This document shows, piece after piece, positions 34,905 through 43,995 of a stretch of 64,000 nt of DNA. Source of the stretch: Bacteroidales bacterium UBA5833 (lineage in GTDB: Bacteria > Bacteroidota > Bacteroidia > Bacteroidales > Lentimicrobiaceae); assembly GCA_002433025.1 (NCBI GenBank), contig DJGZ01000048.1, positions 1 through 64,000 on the forward strand. The letters are read 5' to 3'. The notes below the pieces were generated by a model. It saw only the letters and a list, made by a program, of their open reading frames with translations. It had not been told where the DNA came from and did no database searches. Position 1 is the first letter of the stretch, and each line of letters begins with the position of its first letter. A program made the position numbers and the translations under genes.

Positions 34905-37370
34905 ATGAAGATTTCATACAACTGGCTCAGAGATTACCTGGATACAAATCTTACCATTGAAGAACTCTCGCATCTGCTTACCGACATCGGACTGGAAGTG
35001 GAAGCTGTTGAGGAGTTTGAATCGCTGAAAGGCGGATTGAAAGGAGTAGTGATTGGTGAAGTGATTACCTGTGACCGTCATCCCAACGCAGATAAGCTTA
35101 GCGTTACTACCGTTAATACAGGAGGTGCCGACCTTCTTCATATTGTTTGCGGAGCGCCCAATGTAGCCGCCGGGCAGAAGGTGGTGGTGGCTGCTACCGG
35201 TACAATCATCTACAAGGGTGATGAGACTTTTGAAATTAAGAAATCAAAAATACGCGGCGAGGTGTCCGAAGGGATGATCTGTGCCGAAGATGAGCTGGGT
35301 GTTGGCGAATCTCACGACGGGATCATGGTTTTACCATCTGATGTGAGGGTTGGAATGCCTGCGGCGGAATATTTCGGGGTAACCAATGACATTGTTTTCG
35401 AAATCGGTCTTACTCCCAACAGGGCGGATGCTGCATCACACCTGGGTGTGGCCAGGGACCTGGCGGCCGCACTTACCGCAAGGCATCCTGAACACAACAC
35501 TGCCGGAGTTAAAAAACCGGATGTCAGTGCATTTAAACCCGATAACAACAATCTGCCGGTTAAGGTTATGGTAGAAGATGCTTTGGCATGCCCAAGGTAT
35601 TCGGGGGTCACCGTTTCAGGGATCAAGGTTGGTCCATCGCCGGCCTGGCTTGCCGACCGTCTGAAAGCCATCGGCGTAAGACCGGTCAATAATGTGGTGG
35701 ATGTCACCAACTATGTTTTGTTTGAATATGGCCAGCCCCTGCATGCGTTCGACGCTGCGCAGATAACGGGCAATACCGTTGTGGTAAAGAAAATGCCTGA
35801 AGGCACTCCGTTTGTTACCCTTGATGAAGTTGAACGTAAACTGGGCGCTGAAGATCTGATGATCTGCAATTCTTCGGAACCGATGTGTATTGCAGGCGTT
35901 TTTGGCGGCATCAGATCAGGCGTGAGCGGTTCAACTACTGCCGTTTTTCTTGAAAGTGCCTGTTTCAATCCCGTATCTGTCAGGAAGACCTCTAAACTAC
36001 ACATGCTGAAGACCGATGCCTCCTTCAGGTTTGAGCGGGGTACCGACCCTGAAATCACTGTTACAGCATTGAAAAGGGCTGCATTGCTGATTAAGGAGAT
36101 CTGCGGGGGTGAAATTTCCTCCGGCGTGGTTGATGTATATCCTGAACCTGTGATTCATCGCAGAATTCACCTGTCTTATGACTATGTAAACCGCTTCACC
36201 GGACAGGAAATTCCGGAAGCAGACATCAAAGTTATTCTCAAAGGACTTGAAATCGGAATTGTTTCAGAATCATCCGGGGGGCTTGAACTTGACATTCCCC
36301 CGTTTAAAGTAGATGTTTTCGGCATTGCTGATGTCATTGAAGAAATCCTCCGTATTTACGGATATAATAAAATTGAAGCCGGAGATAAGTTGAATACGAG
36401 CATTTCGTATCATCAGCGCCCTGACAGGGAAAAGTTGCAGAACCTGGTCGCAGATTACCTGAGCAGCAATGGATTTCATGAGATCATGACTAATTCGCTG
36501 AGCAGCTCGGCTTACTATGAAGGCGGTGCATGGTTTGACCCGGAAAAGTGTGTAAAGATGTTGAATCCGCTTTCTCGTGAACTTGACGTTATGCGGCAAA
36601 CCCTGCTTTTCAGCGGACTTGAATCGGTCGCCTATAACCTGAACCGCAGGCAGCTGAACCTCAAATTCTACGAGTTCGGGACTGTATATGAGCAAACAGG
36701 CGCCAATGTCAAGGGTGATGTAGTGAGGAGCTACCGTGAACAGAAACTGCTTGCCCTTTTTGCAACCGGACGCTTGGTGCCCGAAAGCTGGTATAACAGC
36801 GAAAGTTCAGCGGATTTTTATCAATTGCGTTCGTATGTCACCGCCTTGCTGGCAAAAACAGGCATCGATCAGCGGCGCCTTCAGGTTTCAGAAAGCCTGC
36901 CGCCCTTTTTTGCAACAGGGAATGTTTATACGCTGAACGGGAAAGCCGTTTATTGTATCGGGCGTCTTCATGACAAATTACTGAAGCAGTTCGGCATTGG
37001 TCAGCCTGTGTTTTATGCGGGTGTCCACTGGGATAACCTCGTCGGAGTCATCCGGAATCACTCGGTCAGCTACAGCGAGGTATCCCGGTTCCCCGAGGTT
37101 CGCCGCGATCTGGCGCTCGTACTCGATAAATCTGTGAAATATGCTGACCTGGAGGCTGTTGCTTTCAGGACAGGTAAGCAGTTGCTAAAAAAAGTAAACC
37201 TTTTTGATGTTTACGAGGGCGATAAAATAGAAGCCGGCAAAAAGTCATACGCCATCAGCTTTATCCTTCAGGATGAAACCAAAACGCTGACCGACAAGGA
37301 GATTGATAAATTTATGGATCGTTTGGCCACGGTGCTTGAATCGGAAACCGGGGCAAGGGTGCGCAGGTAA
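34905..37370 (+). CDS. pheT: Phenylalanine-tRNA ligase beta subunit
   Basis: 821 residues from the ATG at 34905 (MKISYNWLRDYLDTN is the standard PheT opening); the 66 codons upstream in frame are noncoding. With PheS it forms the heterotetramer that charges tRNA-Phe. Domain order: EMAP-like tRNA-binding domain (about 40-150, VVIGEVITCDRHPNADKLSVTTVNTGG as adjacent parts), B3/B4 editing domain (about 210-385, RPVNNVVDVTNYVLFEYGQPLHAFD), B5 domain (about 405-475), the catalytic-like core (about 480-680) and the C-terminal ferredoxin-fold anticodon-binding domain (FPEVRRDLALVLDKSV, SYAISFILQDETKTLTDKEID). pheS is not adjacent, as in many Bacteroidota where the two genes are split. Confidence 0.97.
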   Translation: MKISYNWLRDYLDTNLTIEELSHLLTDIGLEVEAVEEFESLKGGLKGVVIGEVITCDRHPNADKLSVTTVNTGGADLLHIVCGAPNVAAGQKVVVAATGTIIYKGDETFEIKKSKIRGEVSEGMICAEDELGVGESHDGIMVLPSDVRVGMPAAEYFGVTNDIVFEIGLTPNRADAASHLGVARDLAAALTARHPEHNTAGVKKPDVSAFKPDNNNLPVKVMVEDALACPRYSGVTVSGIKVGPSPAWLADRLKAIGVRPVNNVVDVTNYVLFEYGQPLHAFDAAQITGNTVVVKKMPEGTPFVTLDEVERKLGAEDLMICNSSEPMCIAGVFGGIRSGVSGSTTAVFLESACFNPVSVRKTSKLHMLKTDASFRFERGTDPEITVTALKRAALLIKEICGGEISSGVVDVYPEPVIHRRIHLSYDYVNRFTGQEIPEADIKVILKGLEIGIVSESSGGLELDIPPFKVDVFGIADVIEEILRIYGYNKIEAGDKLNTSISYHQRPDREKLQNLVADYLSSNGFHEIMTNSLSSSAYYEGGAWFDPEKCVKMLNPLSRELDVMRQTLLFSGLESVAYNLNRRQLNLKFYEFGTVYEQTGANVKGDVVRSYREQKLLALFATGRLVPESWYNSESSADFYQLRSYVTALLAKTGIDQRRLQVSESLPPFFATGNVYTLNGKAVYCIGRLHDKLLKQFGIGQPVFYAGVHWDNLVGVIRNHSVSYSEVSRFPEVRRDLALVLDKSVKYADLEAVAFRTGKQLLKKVNLFDVYEGDKIEAGKKSYAISFILQDETKTLTDKEIDKFMDRLATVLESETGARVRR

Positions 37371-37748
37371 TCCTGAAGCCGGATTTGCCGGACATTCTTC
37401 AATTCGCGCTTAATCCGGGGGAGGCTGCTCCGGTTGTATTACACTTTTCTGTTTCCCTGATAGATCCCATCGTTGCATTGTGGTAGCCCGCTGCTGAGTT
37501 TTTTCCGGCTTCGATTCAGGCAATTTCCTTTTATTTTATATCAGACGAACCGGCATGTATTGTTAATGCCTGAGTTTAACGATTGTCAGGATTATGTTGA
37601 GCTCATGCGAGGCGTTGGTTGATAAGTCATAAATAGTTTGGGAGCGATGATAGCCTTTCTTCTAACATCGCGGATGGTCAGTAAATCCCTTTTCAGGCAA
37701 TCGCTTACAGTTCAGGGCACACGCCTGCCTGATAATTCTGATTTGTAT

Positions 37749-37761
37749 TGACAAAATGTCA
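37749..37761. promoter_or_regulatory. TGACA-N3-TGTCA palindrome upstream of the activator gene
   Basis: Perfect 5-bp arms around AAA, centred 84 nt before the ATG and about 50 nt upstream of the promoter box. Suits an activator or autoregulation site. Confidence 0.4.
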
Positions 37762-37802
37762 GTTTTTTGCAGGGCAATTGGCATACAGTGCCTGTGAATT
37801 AC

Positions 37803-37810
37803 TAACTTTG
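37803..37810 (+). promoter_or_regulatory. -7 box of the sigma-54-type activator gene
   Basis: TAACTTTG (TAnnTTTG match), with TTG at 37778-37780 after a 22-nt spacer. 28 nt before the start codon. Confidence 0.45.
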
Positions 37811-37838
37811 CATTGAATTAACAAGATGTTAAAAGATA

Positions 37839-39065
37839 ATGGATATACAGAATATCAAACAACGGTTCGGAATTATCGGGCACTCACCTTTGCTCGACCG
37901 GGCCATTGATATAGCGAGGCAGGTTGCCGGTACTGACATTACCGTGCTGATAAACGGCGAGAGCGGGGTAGGTAAAGAGGTTTTTCCTCAGATCATTCAC
38001 AATCTGAGTGCGCGTAAACATGGCCCTTATATTGCCGTTAACTGCGGCGCCATTCCTGAGGGGACCATTGATTCGGAATTGTTTGGACACGAGAAGGGCT
38101 CATTTACCGGGGCCCATGAATCCCGTAAAGGATATTTTGAGGTTGTGAACGGCGGGACCATATTTCTGGATGAAGTTGCAGAATTGCCGCTTTCCACGCA
38201 GGTACGTTTGTTGCGCGTGCTGGAAACCGGCGAATTTATTAAAGTTGGTTCTTCAAAGGTCATAAAAACAGATGTAAGGGTTGTGGCTGCTACCAACGTT
38301 GATATTCCCGGTGCTATCAGCAAGGGCAGGTTCAGGCAGGATCTGTACTACAGGTTGAACACTGTGCCGGTTTACATCCCGCCCCTGCGCGAGCGAAAGG
38401 AAGATGTGGTATTGCTTTTCAGGAAATTCGCGGCTGATTTTGCAGAGAAATACCGCATGCCCGCACTGGAGCTTGATGAATCGGCCAGGCAGATGCTGAT
38501 GAATTACCGCTGGCAGGGGAATATCCGTCAACTCAAGAACATCACCGAGCAGATATCAATCATCGAGCAAAGCCGGTTGATTACGGGTGCTATTCTTCAT
38601 AAGTATCTCCCTTCCGAAAACAGGGACCTGCCTGTACTATACAGCAAAGAAGCGCAGGGCGGGGATTTCTCTGAACGCGAGTTGCTCTATAAAGTGCTGT
38701 TTGACATGAAACGCGATATCAATGAACTGAAAAAACTTGTGGTTGATATCATTGACCAGGGAGAAATCAGTCATGAACTGAAGCGCGAACATCAGCCGAT
38801 CATCACTCAGCTATACAAGGAAATTGACAAAACGGGTCAGCGATTGCACGAAGAAGAGGCTGATCCCCACGCGGAGCCGATTGTGCTTGATACCTTCTAT
38901 GCCCCGGAGGTGATGGATGAATCCCTTTCACTCCAGAAAAAGGAGATCGATATGATCCGCAAGGCCATTGAAAAGCATGGAGGTAAACGAAAGAACGCGG
39001 CAAAGGAGCTGGGAATCTCAGAGAGGACACTTTACCGTAAAATAAAGGAATACGACATCCGTTAA
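37839..39065 (+). CDS. Sigma-54-interacting transcription activator without receiver domain
   Basis: 408 residues. An AAA+ central domain (about 10-240) starts almost at the N-terminus: Walker A NGESGVGKEVF, the sigma-54 contact loop HEKGSFTGAHES (GSFTGA instead of the more usual GAFTGA), Walker B GGTIFLDEVAELP, sensor VVAATNVDI and RLNTVPVYIPPLRER. A linker with coiled-coil character (about 280-350, ELLYKVLFDMKRDINELKKLVVDII) follows. A Fis-type helix-turn-helix ends the protein (RKAIEKHGGKRKNAAKELGISERTLYRKIKEY as adjacent parts). With no sensory domain it is likely constitutively competent or controlled by expression or a partner. Very common just upstream of lptE and secG in Bacteroidota. 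It lies 10 nt before lptE, so the genes are cotranscribed. Confidence 0.92.
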   Translation: MDIQNIKQRFGIIGHSPLLDRAIDIARQVAGTDITVLINGESGVGKEVFPQIIHNLSARKHGPYIAVNCGAIPEGTIDSELFGHEKGSFTGAHESRKGYFEVVNGGTIFLDEVAELPLSTQVRLLRVLETGEFIKVGSSKVIKTDVRVVAATNVDIPGAISKGRFRQDLYYRLNTVPVYIPPLRERKEDVVLLFRKFAADFAEKYRMPALELDESARQMLMNYRWQGNIRQLKNITEQISIIEQSRLITGAILHKYLPSENRDLPVLYSKEAQGGDFSERELLYKVLFDMKRDINELKKLVVDIIDQGEISHELKREHQPIITQLYKEIDKTGQRLHEEEADPHAEPIVLDTFYAPEVMDESLSLQKKEIDMIRKAIEKHGGKRKNAAKELGISERTLYRKIKEYDIR

Positions 39066-39075
39066 TCTGATTAAT

Positions 39076-39594
39076 ATGTTTCAAATGGTCAGGAGAGCAG
39101 CGAATTGCCTGGTGCTTGCAGCTATGGTTGCGGTGTTTCAGTCATGCGGCGTTTATTCTTTTACCGGTGCATCCGTTCCCCCTGAGGCGAAAACGGTTTC
39201 AATATCACTGTTTCCGAATAAGGCCGAACTTGTTCAGCCAAGCCTGAGTCAGACATTCACCGATGCATTGCGCGATAAGTTTTCGTCACAAACCAATCTT
39301 GCCCTGATCCCCAGGGGTGGAGATCTGCATTTTGAAGGGGAGATTACCGGTTATTCAACAGAGCCTGTTGCGATCACCGGACAGCAGACGGCAGCGCTGA
39401 TCCGCCTGAAAGTTACTGTCAACGTCAGGTATACCAACAAATTTAACGCAAAGGATAACTTTGAAGCCAATTTCACCCGTTTTGAGGACTACAGCAGCAG
39501 CCTGAACCTGAACGCGGTGGAAGCCGACCTGATCAGCAAAATCACTGAAGCACTGGTTGAAGATATATTTAACAAGGCTGTGGTAAACTGGTAA
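39076..39594 (+). CDS. lptE: LPS-assembly lipoprotein LptE
   Basis: 172 residues. A lipoprotein signal ends at the Cys of VFQSCGVYSFTGAS, a typical Bacteroidota LptE opening. The mature domain (PPEAKTVSISLFPNKAELVQPSLSQTFTDALRDKF as adjacent parts) has the beta-alpha-beta layout of the LptE/RlpB-like family, with FEGEITGYSTEPVAI and QTAALIRLKVTVNVRYTNKF. LptE plugs the LptD barrel and helps insert lipopolysaccharide into the outer membrane. It is 10 nt after the activator gene and 5 nt before the next unknown gene. Confidence 0.9.
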   Translation: MFQMVRRAANCLVLAAMVAVFQSCGVYSFTGASVPPEAKTVSISLFPNKAELVQPSLSQTFTDALRDKFSSQTNLALIPRGGDLHFEGEITGYSTEPVAITGQQTAALIRLKVTVNVRYTNKFNAKDNFEANFTRFEDYSSSLNLNAVEADLISKITEALVEDIFNKAVVNW

Positions 39595-39599
39595 CAAGT

Positions 39600-40715
39600 A
39601 TGAAGCCATCCATGTTCGAGTCATTCCTGGCCGATCCCGCACTGCTGGATCATGAAAGCCTCCCGGGGATGGAGCAGCTTGTGCGTGAACTGCCTTATTT
39701 TCAGATTGCCCAGATGATGCTGGTCGCGAATATGCGGAAAACGGAAAGCATCAGGTATAATTCGCAGTTAAAAATTGCGGCTGCCTGCGCCGGTGACCGC
39801 GGCATACTGAGAAAGCTGATCCACCAGGTGTCGGAATCAGCTGATACACTGAAAGATGTTGCATCTTTAATTCCGCAAATAGAATCAGCGCATGCTGAAA
39901 AGACCGGTGAACCCGAAGTTGCGGAAATGCCCGTACAGGAAGATGTCATCCCGGAATCTTTCGGGGAAATTCCTTTGGAGGAGCTGCATGACAGTGAAGC
40001 AGAAGGAAATATAGCTGTGCCTTTTGCTGAGTCACCTGATGAGAAGATGGCTCAGGTTCCGGTGGATGGTAAAAGCCTGCCAACTCCTGATGACGAGGAA
40101 GCGCATTTGCGTCATCTTCAGCAAATTGTGGCCCGTCGCCTGGCCGAAATTGCCCATTCCGCTCGCGAAAAAGCCTCACCGGAGCCATCTCCTGGCGATG
40201 CGGTCGGCAGTGAGGAACTTATACTGCCGGAGCCCGCTTGTGCAAAGGAAATCGCAGATAAGGACGCGCGTTTAAATGAAGTTGCTGAGCGCGGTTCAAA
40301 GGATGAGGAGAAGTTTCCCGACGATCTTTTACTGGCCGGAATGGAACTGAATGCGTATGATCTTGAGAAAGAGCTTGGACAAGGTGATGGCCCTGACAGT
40401 CAGGGTCGGTCATCTGGCCGTGGATTTACCCTGGCTTCATCCGGCAACAGCGAGTTGATAGACCGGTTTATCCGTAACCAGCCCAGGATCAGCCAGCCCA
40501 GGAAGGATTTCTTCAATCCTGTGGATAAGGCAAGGCAAAGTTCTGTTGATCATGAAGATATTGTCTCAGAGACACTTGCCCGTATTCAGTTGCAGCAGGG
40601 GAATCCGGAAAAGGCGATAAAAATATATCGTAAATTAAGTTTGAATAATCCGGAAAAAAGTGCTTACTTTGCAGCCCAAATTGAGAAAATACAGGAAAAC
40701 CTGTCAAACGGTTGA
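39600..40715 (+). CDS. Protein of unknown function with TPR-like C-terminus
   Basis: 371 residues, acidic in the middle. The N-terminal 100 residues (FESFLADPALLDHESLPGMEQLVRELPYFQIAQMML as adjacent parts) look helical. Residues about 105-260 are low complexity, rich in Glu, Pro and Ala, probably disordered. The C-terminal 60 residues (VSETLARIQLQQGNPEKAIKIYRKLSLNNPEKSAYFAAQIEKI in parts) form one TPR-like helical pair. There is no signal peptide, so it is probably cytoplasmic or peripheral. The order activator, lptE, this gene, secG is tight (5 nt before, 27 nt after). I cannot name it; proteins with this layout occur at the same place in related genomes as I recall, but the role is unknown. 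Confidence 0.75.
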   Translation: MKPSMFESFLADPALLDHESLPGMEQLVRELPYFQIAQMMLVANMRKTESIRYNSQLKIAAACAGDRGILRKLIHQVSESADTLKDVASLIPQIESAHAEKTGEPEVAEMPVQEDVIPESFGEIPLEELHDSEAEGNIAVPFAESPDEKMAQVPVDGKSLPTPDDEEAHLRHLQQIVARRLAEIAHSAREKASPEPSPGDAVGSEELILPEPACAKEIADKDARLNEVAERGSKDEEKFPDDLLLAGMELNAYDLEKELGQGDGPDSQGRSSGRGFTLASSGNSELIDRFIRNQPRISQPRKDFFNPVDKARQSSVDHEDIVSETLARIQLQQGNPEKAIKIYRKLSLNNPEKSAYFAAQIEKIQENLSNG

Positions 40716-40742
40716 ATTTAACGTTAATAATACAAACTTACA

Positions 40743-41069
40743 ATGGGAGCTTATATTTTAGTTTCGGTGCTTATCCTCATCGCTTGCGTGTTACTGAGTC
40801 TTGTAGTACTGGTTCAGAATTCAAAGGGCGGGGGACTTGCCTCCAATTTCGCATCATCAAACCAGTTTATGGGCGTTCGTAAAACTGCTGACTTTCTGGA
40901 GAAAACAACCTGGACGCTGGCCATTATCCTGCTGGTTCTCAGTCTTTTCTCCATATTTGTAATTCCCCGCAATGTCAACGTATCGCGTTCCACAGATACT
41001 GAACTGCGTCAGCTGATCAACGAGCAATCCGCACCGGTTGAGGATTTTCAGGCTCCTCCGGCTGAATAA
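40743..41069 (+). CDS. secG: Preprotein translocase subunit SecG
   Basis: 108 residues. Two membrane helices (about 3-23, YILVSVLILIACVLLSLVVLV, and 54-74, TWTLAIILLVLSLFSIFVI) flank the conserved loop QNSKGGGLASNFASSNQFMGVRKTADFLEK (in parts). SecG binds SecYE and helps SecA-driven export, including of the Sec-dependent T9SS cargo found in this window. A longer C-terminal tail than in E. coli is acidic and proline-rich. A strong terminator follows 22 nt later and ends the activator-lptE-unknown-secG operon. Confidence 0.93.
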   Translation: MGAYILVSVLILIACVLLSLVVLVQNSKGGGLASNFASSNQFMGVRKTADFLEKTTWTLAIILLVLSLFSIFVIPRNVNVSRSTDTELRQLINEQSAPVEDFQAPPAE

Positions 41070-41091
41070 GCGTCAAAAACCTTTCGATAAA

Positions 41092-41129
41092 AAATGTCAG
41101 ATTGTCATTGCAATCTGACATTTTTTTTT
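41092..41129 (+). terminator. Intrinsic terminator after secG
   Basis: AAATGTCAGATTG (41092-41104), 6-nt loop, CAATCTGACATTT (41111-41123), then a T-run. A 13-bp perfect stem. Confidence 0.88.
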
Positions 41130-41261
41130 GACTGTGCCGGAATAAATTCTGATTATACCACCGTCATAAAATGGTAAAATTCCCTGTTAGTGCTGAAAAT
41201 CAGGCATAATACCTTTCTGTCATCACGAAACGGATAAGGGAAAGAGGAGGAAGGGAATACT

Positions 41262-41280
41262 TTGGCACAAATTGTGTCAA
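41262..41280. promoter_or_regulatory. Inverted repeat upstream of groES, possible heat-shock operator
   Basis: TTGGCACAA-A-TTGTGTCAA: 8 of 9 arm positions pair. It lies 46 nt before the groES ATG, where a promoter would be expected. It is not the CIRCE element (TTAGCACTC-N9-GAGTGCTAA). It also partly resembles a sigma-54 -24 element (TGGCAC), although the -12 GC is replaced by GT. Confidence 0.45.
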
Positions 41281-41326
41281 AAGGCGTTGCAAACATGTTA
41301 ATGTGTAACCTTAAAAAATAACAGTA

Positions 41327-41605
41327 ATGACACAAGTGAATGTAAGACCATTAGCTGACCGTGTTCTGATAAAGCCGGCAGAAGCAGAACAGAAAACCGC
41401 CGGTGGTATTATTATCCCTGATACCGCAAAGGAAAAGCCCCAGCGCGGGACTGTTGTGGCAGTGGGGACTGGCAAGAAAGATGAACCACTTACAGTAAAA
41501 GTCGGGGATCTCGTTCTTTACGGAAAATATGCAGGCACCGAAATTACCGTTGATGGGAGTGACTACCTCATCATGCGTGAATCGGATATTGTTGCAATTA
41601 TTTAA
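41327..41605 (+). CDS. groES: Co-chaperonin GroES
   Basis: 92 residues. Typical sequence: [42 protein letters not shown] (in parts), [15 protein letters not shown] and [14 protein letters not shown]. It forms the heptameric lid of GroEL. The mobile loop with the hydrophobic GGIIIPD tripeptide is intact. It precedes groEL by 33 nt in the standard order. An inverted repeat upstream suggests a dedicated regulator. The 257 bp before it hold the secG terminator and no other gene. Confidence 0.97.
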   Translation: MTQVNVRPLADRVLIKPAEAEQKTAGGIIIPDTAKEKPQRGTVVAVGTGKKDEPLTVKVGDLVLYGKYAGTEITVDGSDYLIMRESDIVAII

Positions 41606-41626
41606 TTACACAGTGAATTAATTTAA

Positions 41627-43273
<1,647 letters not shown>

Positions 43274-43295
43274 GATTCAGCCTATAATGTTATTA

Positions 43296-43324
43296 CAGGA
43301 GCCCCGCATAAGCGGGGTTTCTGT
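43296..43324 (+). terminator. Intrinsic terminator after groEL
   Basis: ACAG...CCCCGC (43302-43307), loop ATAA, GCGGGG (43312-43317), TTTCTGT. A 6-bp GC-rich stem, extendable by ACAG/CTGT, with a short T-run. Confidence 0.75.
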
Positions 43325-43368
43325 ATTTATGCCATGACGAATTGAACAGGTCCTCAATAATAATTGCC

Positions 43369-43376
43369 TATCTTTG
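43369..43376 (+). promoter_or_regulatory. -7 box of the DUF4468-type gene
   Basis: TATCTTTG, exact TAnnTTTG match, 56 nt before the ATG at 43433. A TTG at 43342-43344 lies a little too far upstream. Confidence 0.4.
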
Positions 43377-43432
43377 TAATGATAATTCATACTCAGCGTT
43401 AAACTGTTGTTCTATTTAAAACAGGTTTTGCC

Positions 43433-43981
43433 ATGAAGACAAGGCTTATTTTCTCTTTATTAGTTGGTCTGCTGTTCGTTTTTTCTGCCGTCAATGCACA
43501 GGAGCCGGTATCTGCCTATCCGGTTGATAAGGATACGCAACAGATTACATATCAGGAAGTTGTACAGCAGGCGGGAACTGCGGATGAACTTTATATCCGG
43601 TGTATCGAATGGATCAATACACAATACAAGAACCCGGCAGATGCCTGCAGGATACGTAACCGTGAAAGCGGGGTGATAGAGATCAACCACCGCTTTGAAA
43701 TTCTGAACGATGCTGAAGGTGCAAAACTGATAGCGGGGATCGTTAATTATGTACTCAAGCTTGAATTTAAGCCCGGGAGATACCGTTACACCCTCAGTGA
43801 CATGACATTGCGACAGTCGTCACGTTTCCCGATTGAGAAATGGATGGATAAAAACGATTCAATGTATTCTCCTTTGTGGGATAAATACCTTGAACAAGTG
43901 AATGTTCAGGTTAATGAACTGATAAACAGCCTGAAAGCAGGAATGCAACCGCCGGTAATCAAAGTTGAGGAAAAGTGGTAA
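43433..43981 (+). CDS. Exported DUF4468-like protein
   Basis: 182 residues with a signal peptide (MKTRLIFSLLVGLLFVFSAVNA, cut before QEPV). The mature part resembles the DUF4468 domain (TBP-like fold) of Bacteroidota exported proteins: ADELYIRCIEWINTQYKNPADACRIRNRESGVIE (in parts), LKLEFKPGRYRYTLSDMTLR and a C-terminal KYLEQVNVQVNELINSLKAG. Function is not known for the family. It is monocistronic: a terminator and promoter box lie upstream, and the next gene is convergent, 14 nt away. Confidence 0.7.
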   Translation: MKTRLIFSLLVGLLFVFSAVNAQEPVSAYPVDKDTQQITYQEVVQQAGTADELYIRCIEWINTQYKNPADACRIRNRESGVIEINHRFEILNDAEGAKLIAGIVNYVLKLEFKPGRYRYTLSDMTLRQSSRFPIEKWMDKNDSMYSPLWDKYLEQVNVQVNELINSLKAGMQPPVIKVEEKW

Positions 43982-43995
43982 GGTGATTTACAGGC

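Larger units (their letters stand above)
37371..37838. other. 468-bp intergenic region with control elements
   Basis: No gene-like frame. It contains a palindrome TGACA-AAA-TGTCA (37749-37761) and a TAACTTTG promoter box (37803-37810) 29 nt before the sigma-54-type activator gene. The remaining 350 bp show nothing recognisable. Confidence 0.5.

Noticed and set aside
37779..37794. Sigma-54 promoter in TTGGCATACAGTGCC before the activator gene
   Set aside because: The spacing between GG and GC is two bases too short for sigma-54.
41262..41280. Sigma-54 promoter for groES
   Set aside because: TGGCAC fits the -24 element but the essential -12 GC reads GT, so I list it only as an inverted repeat.
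41153..41335. 60-codon minus-strand frame between secG and groES
   Set aside because: Runs across the groES control region and into its start codon; no gene-like features.
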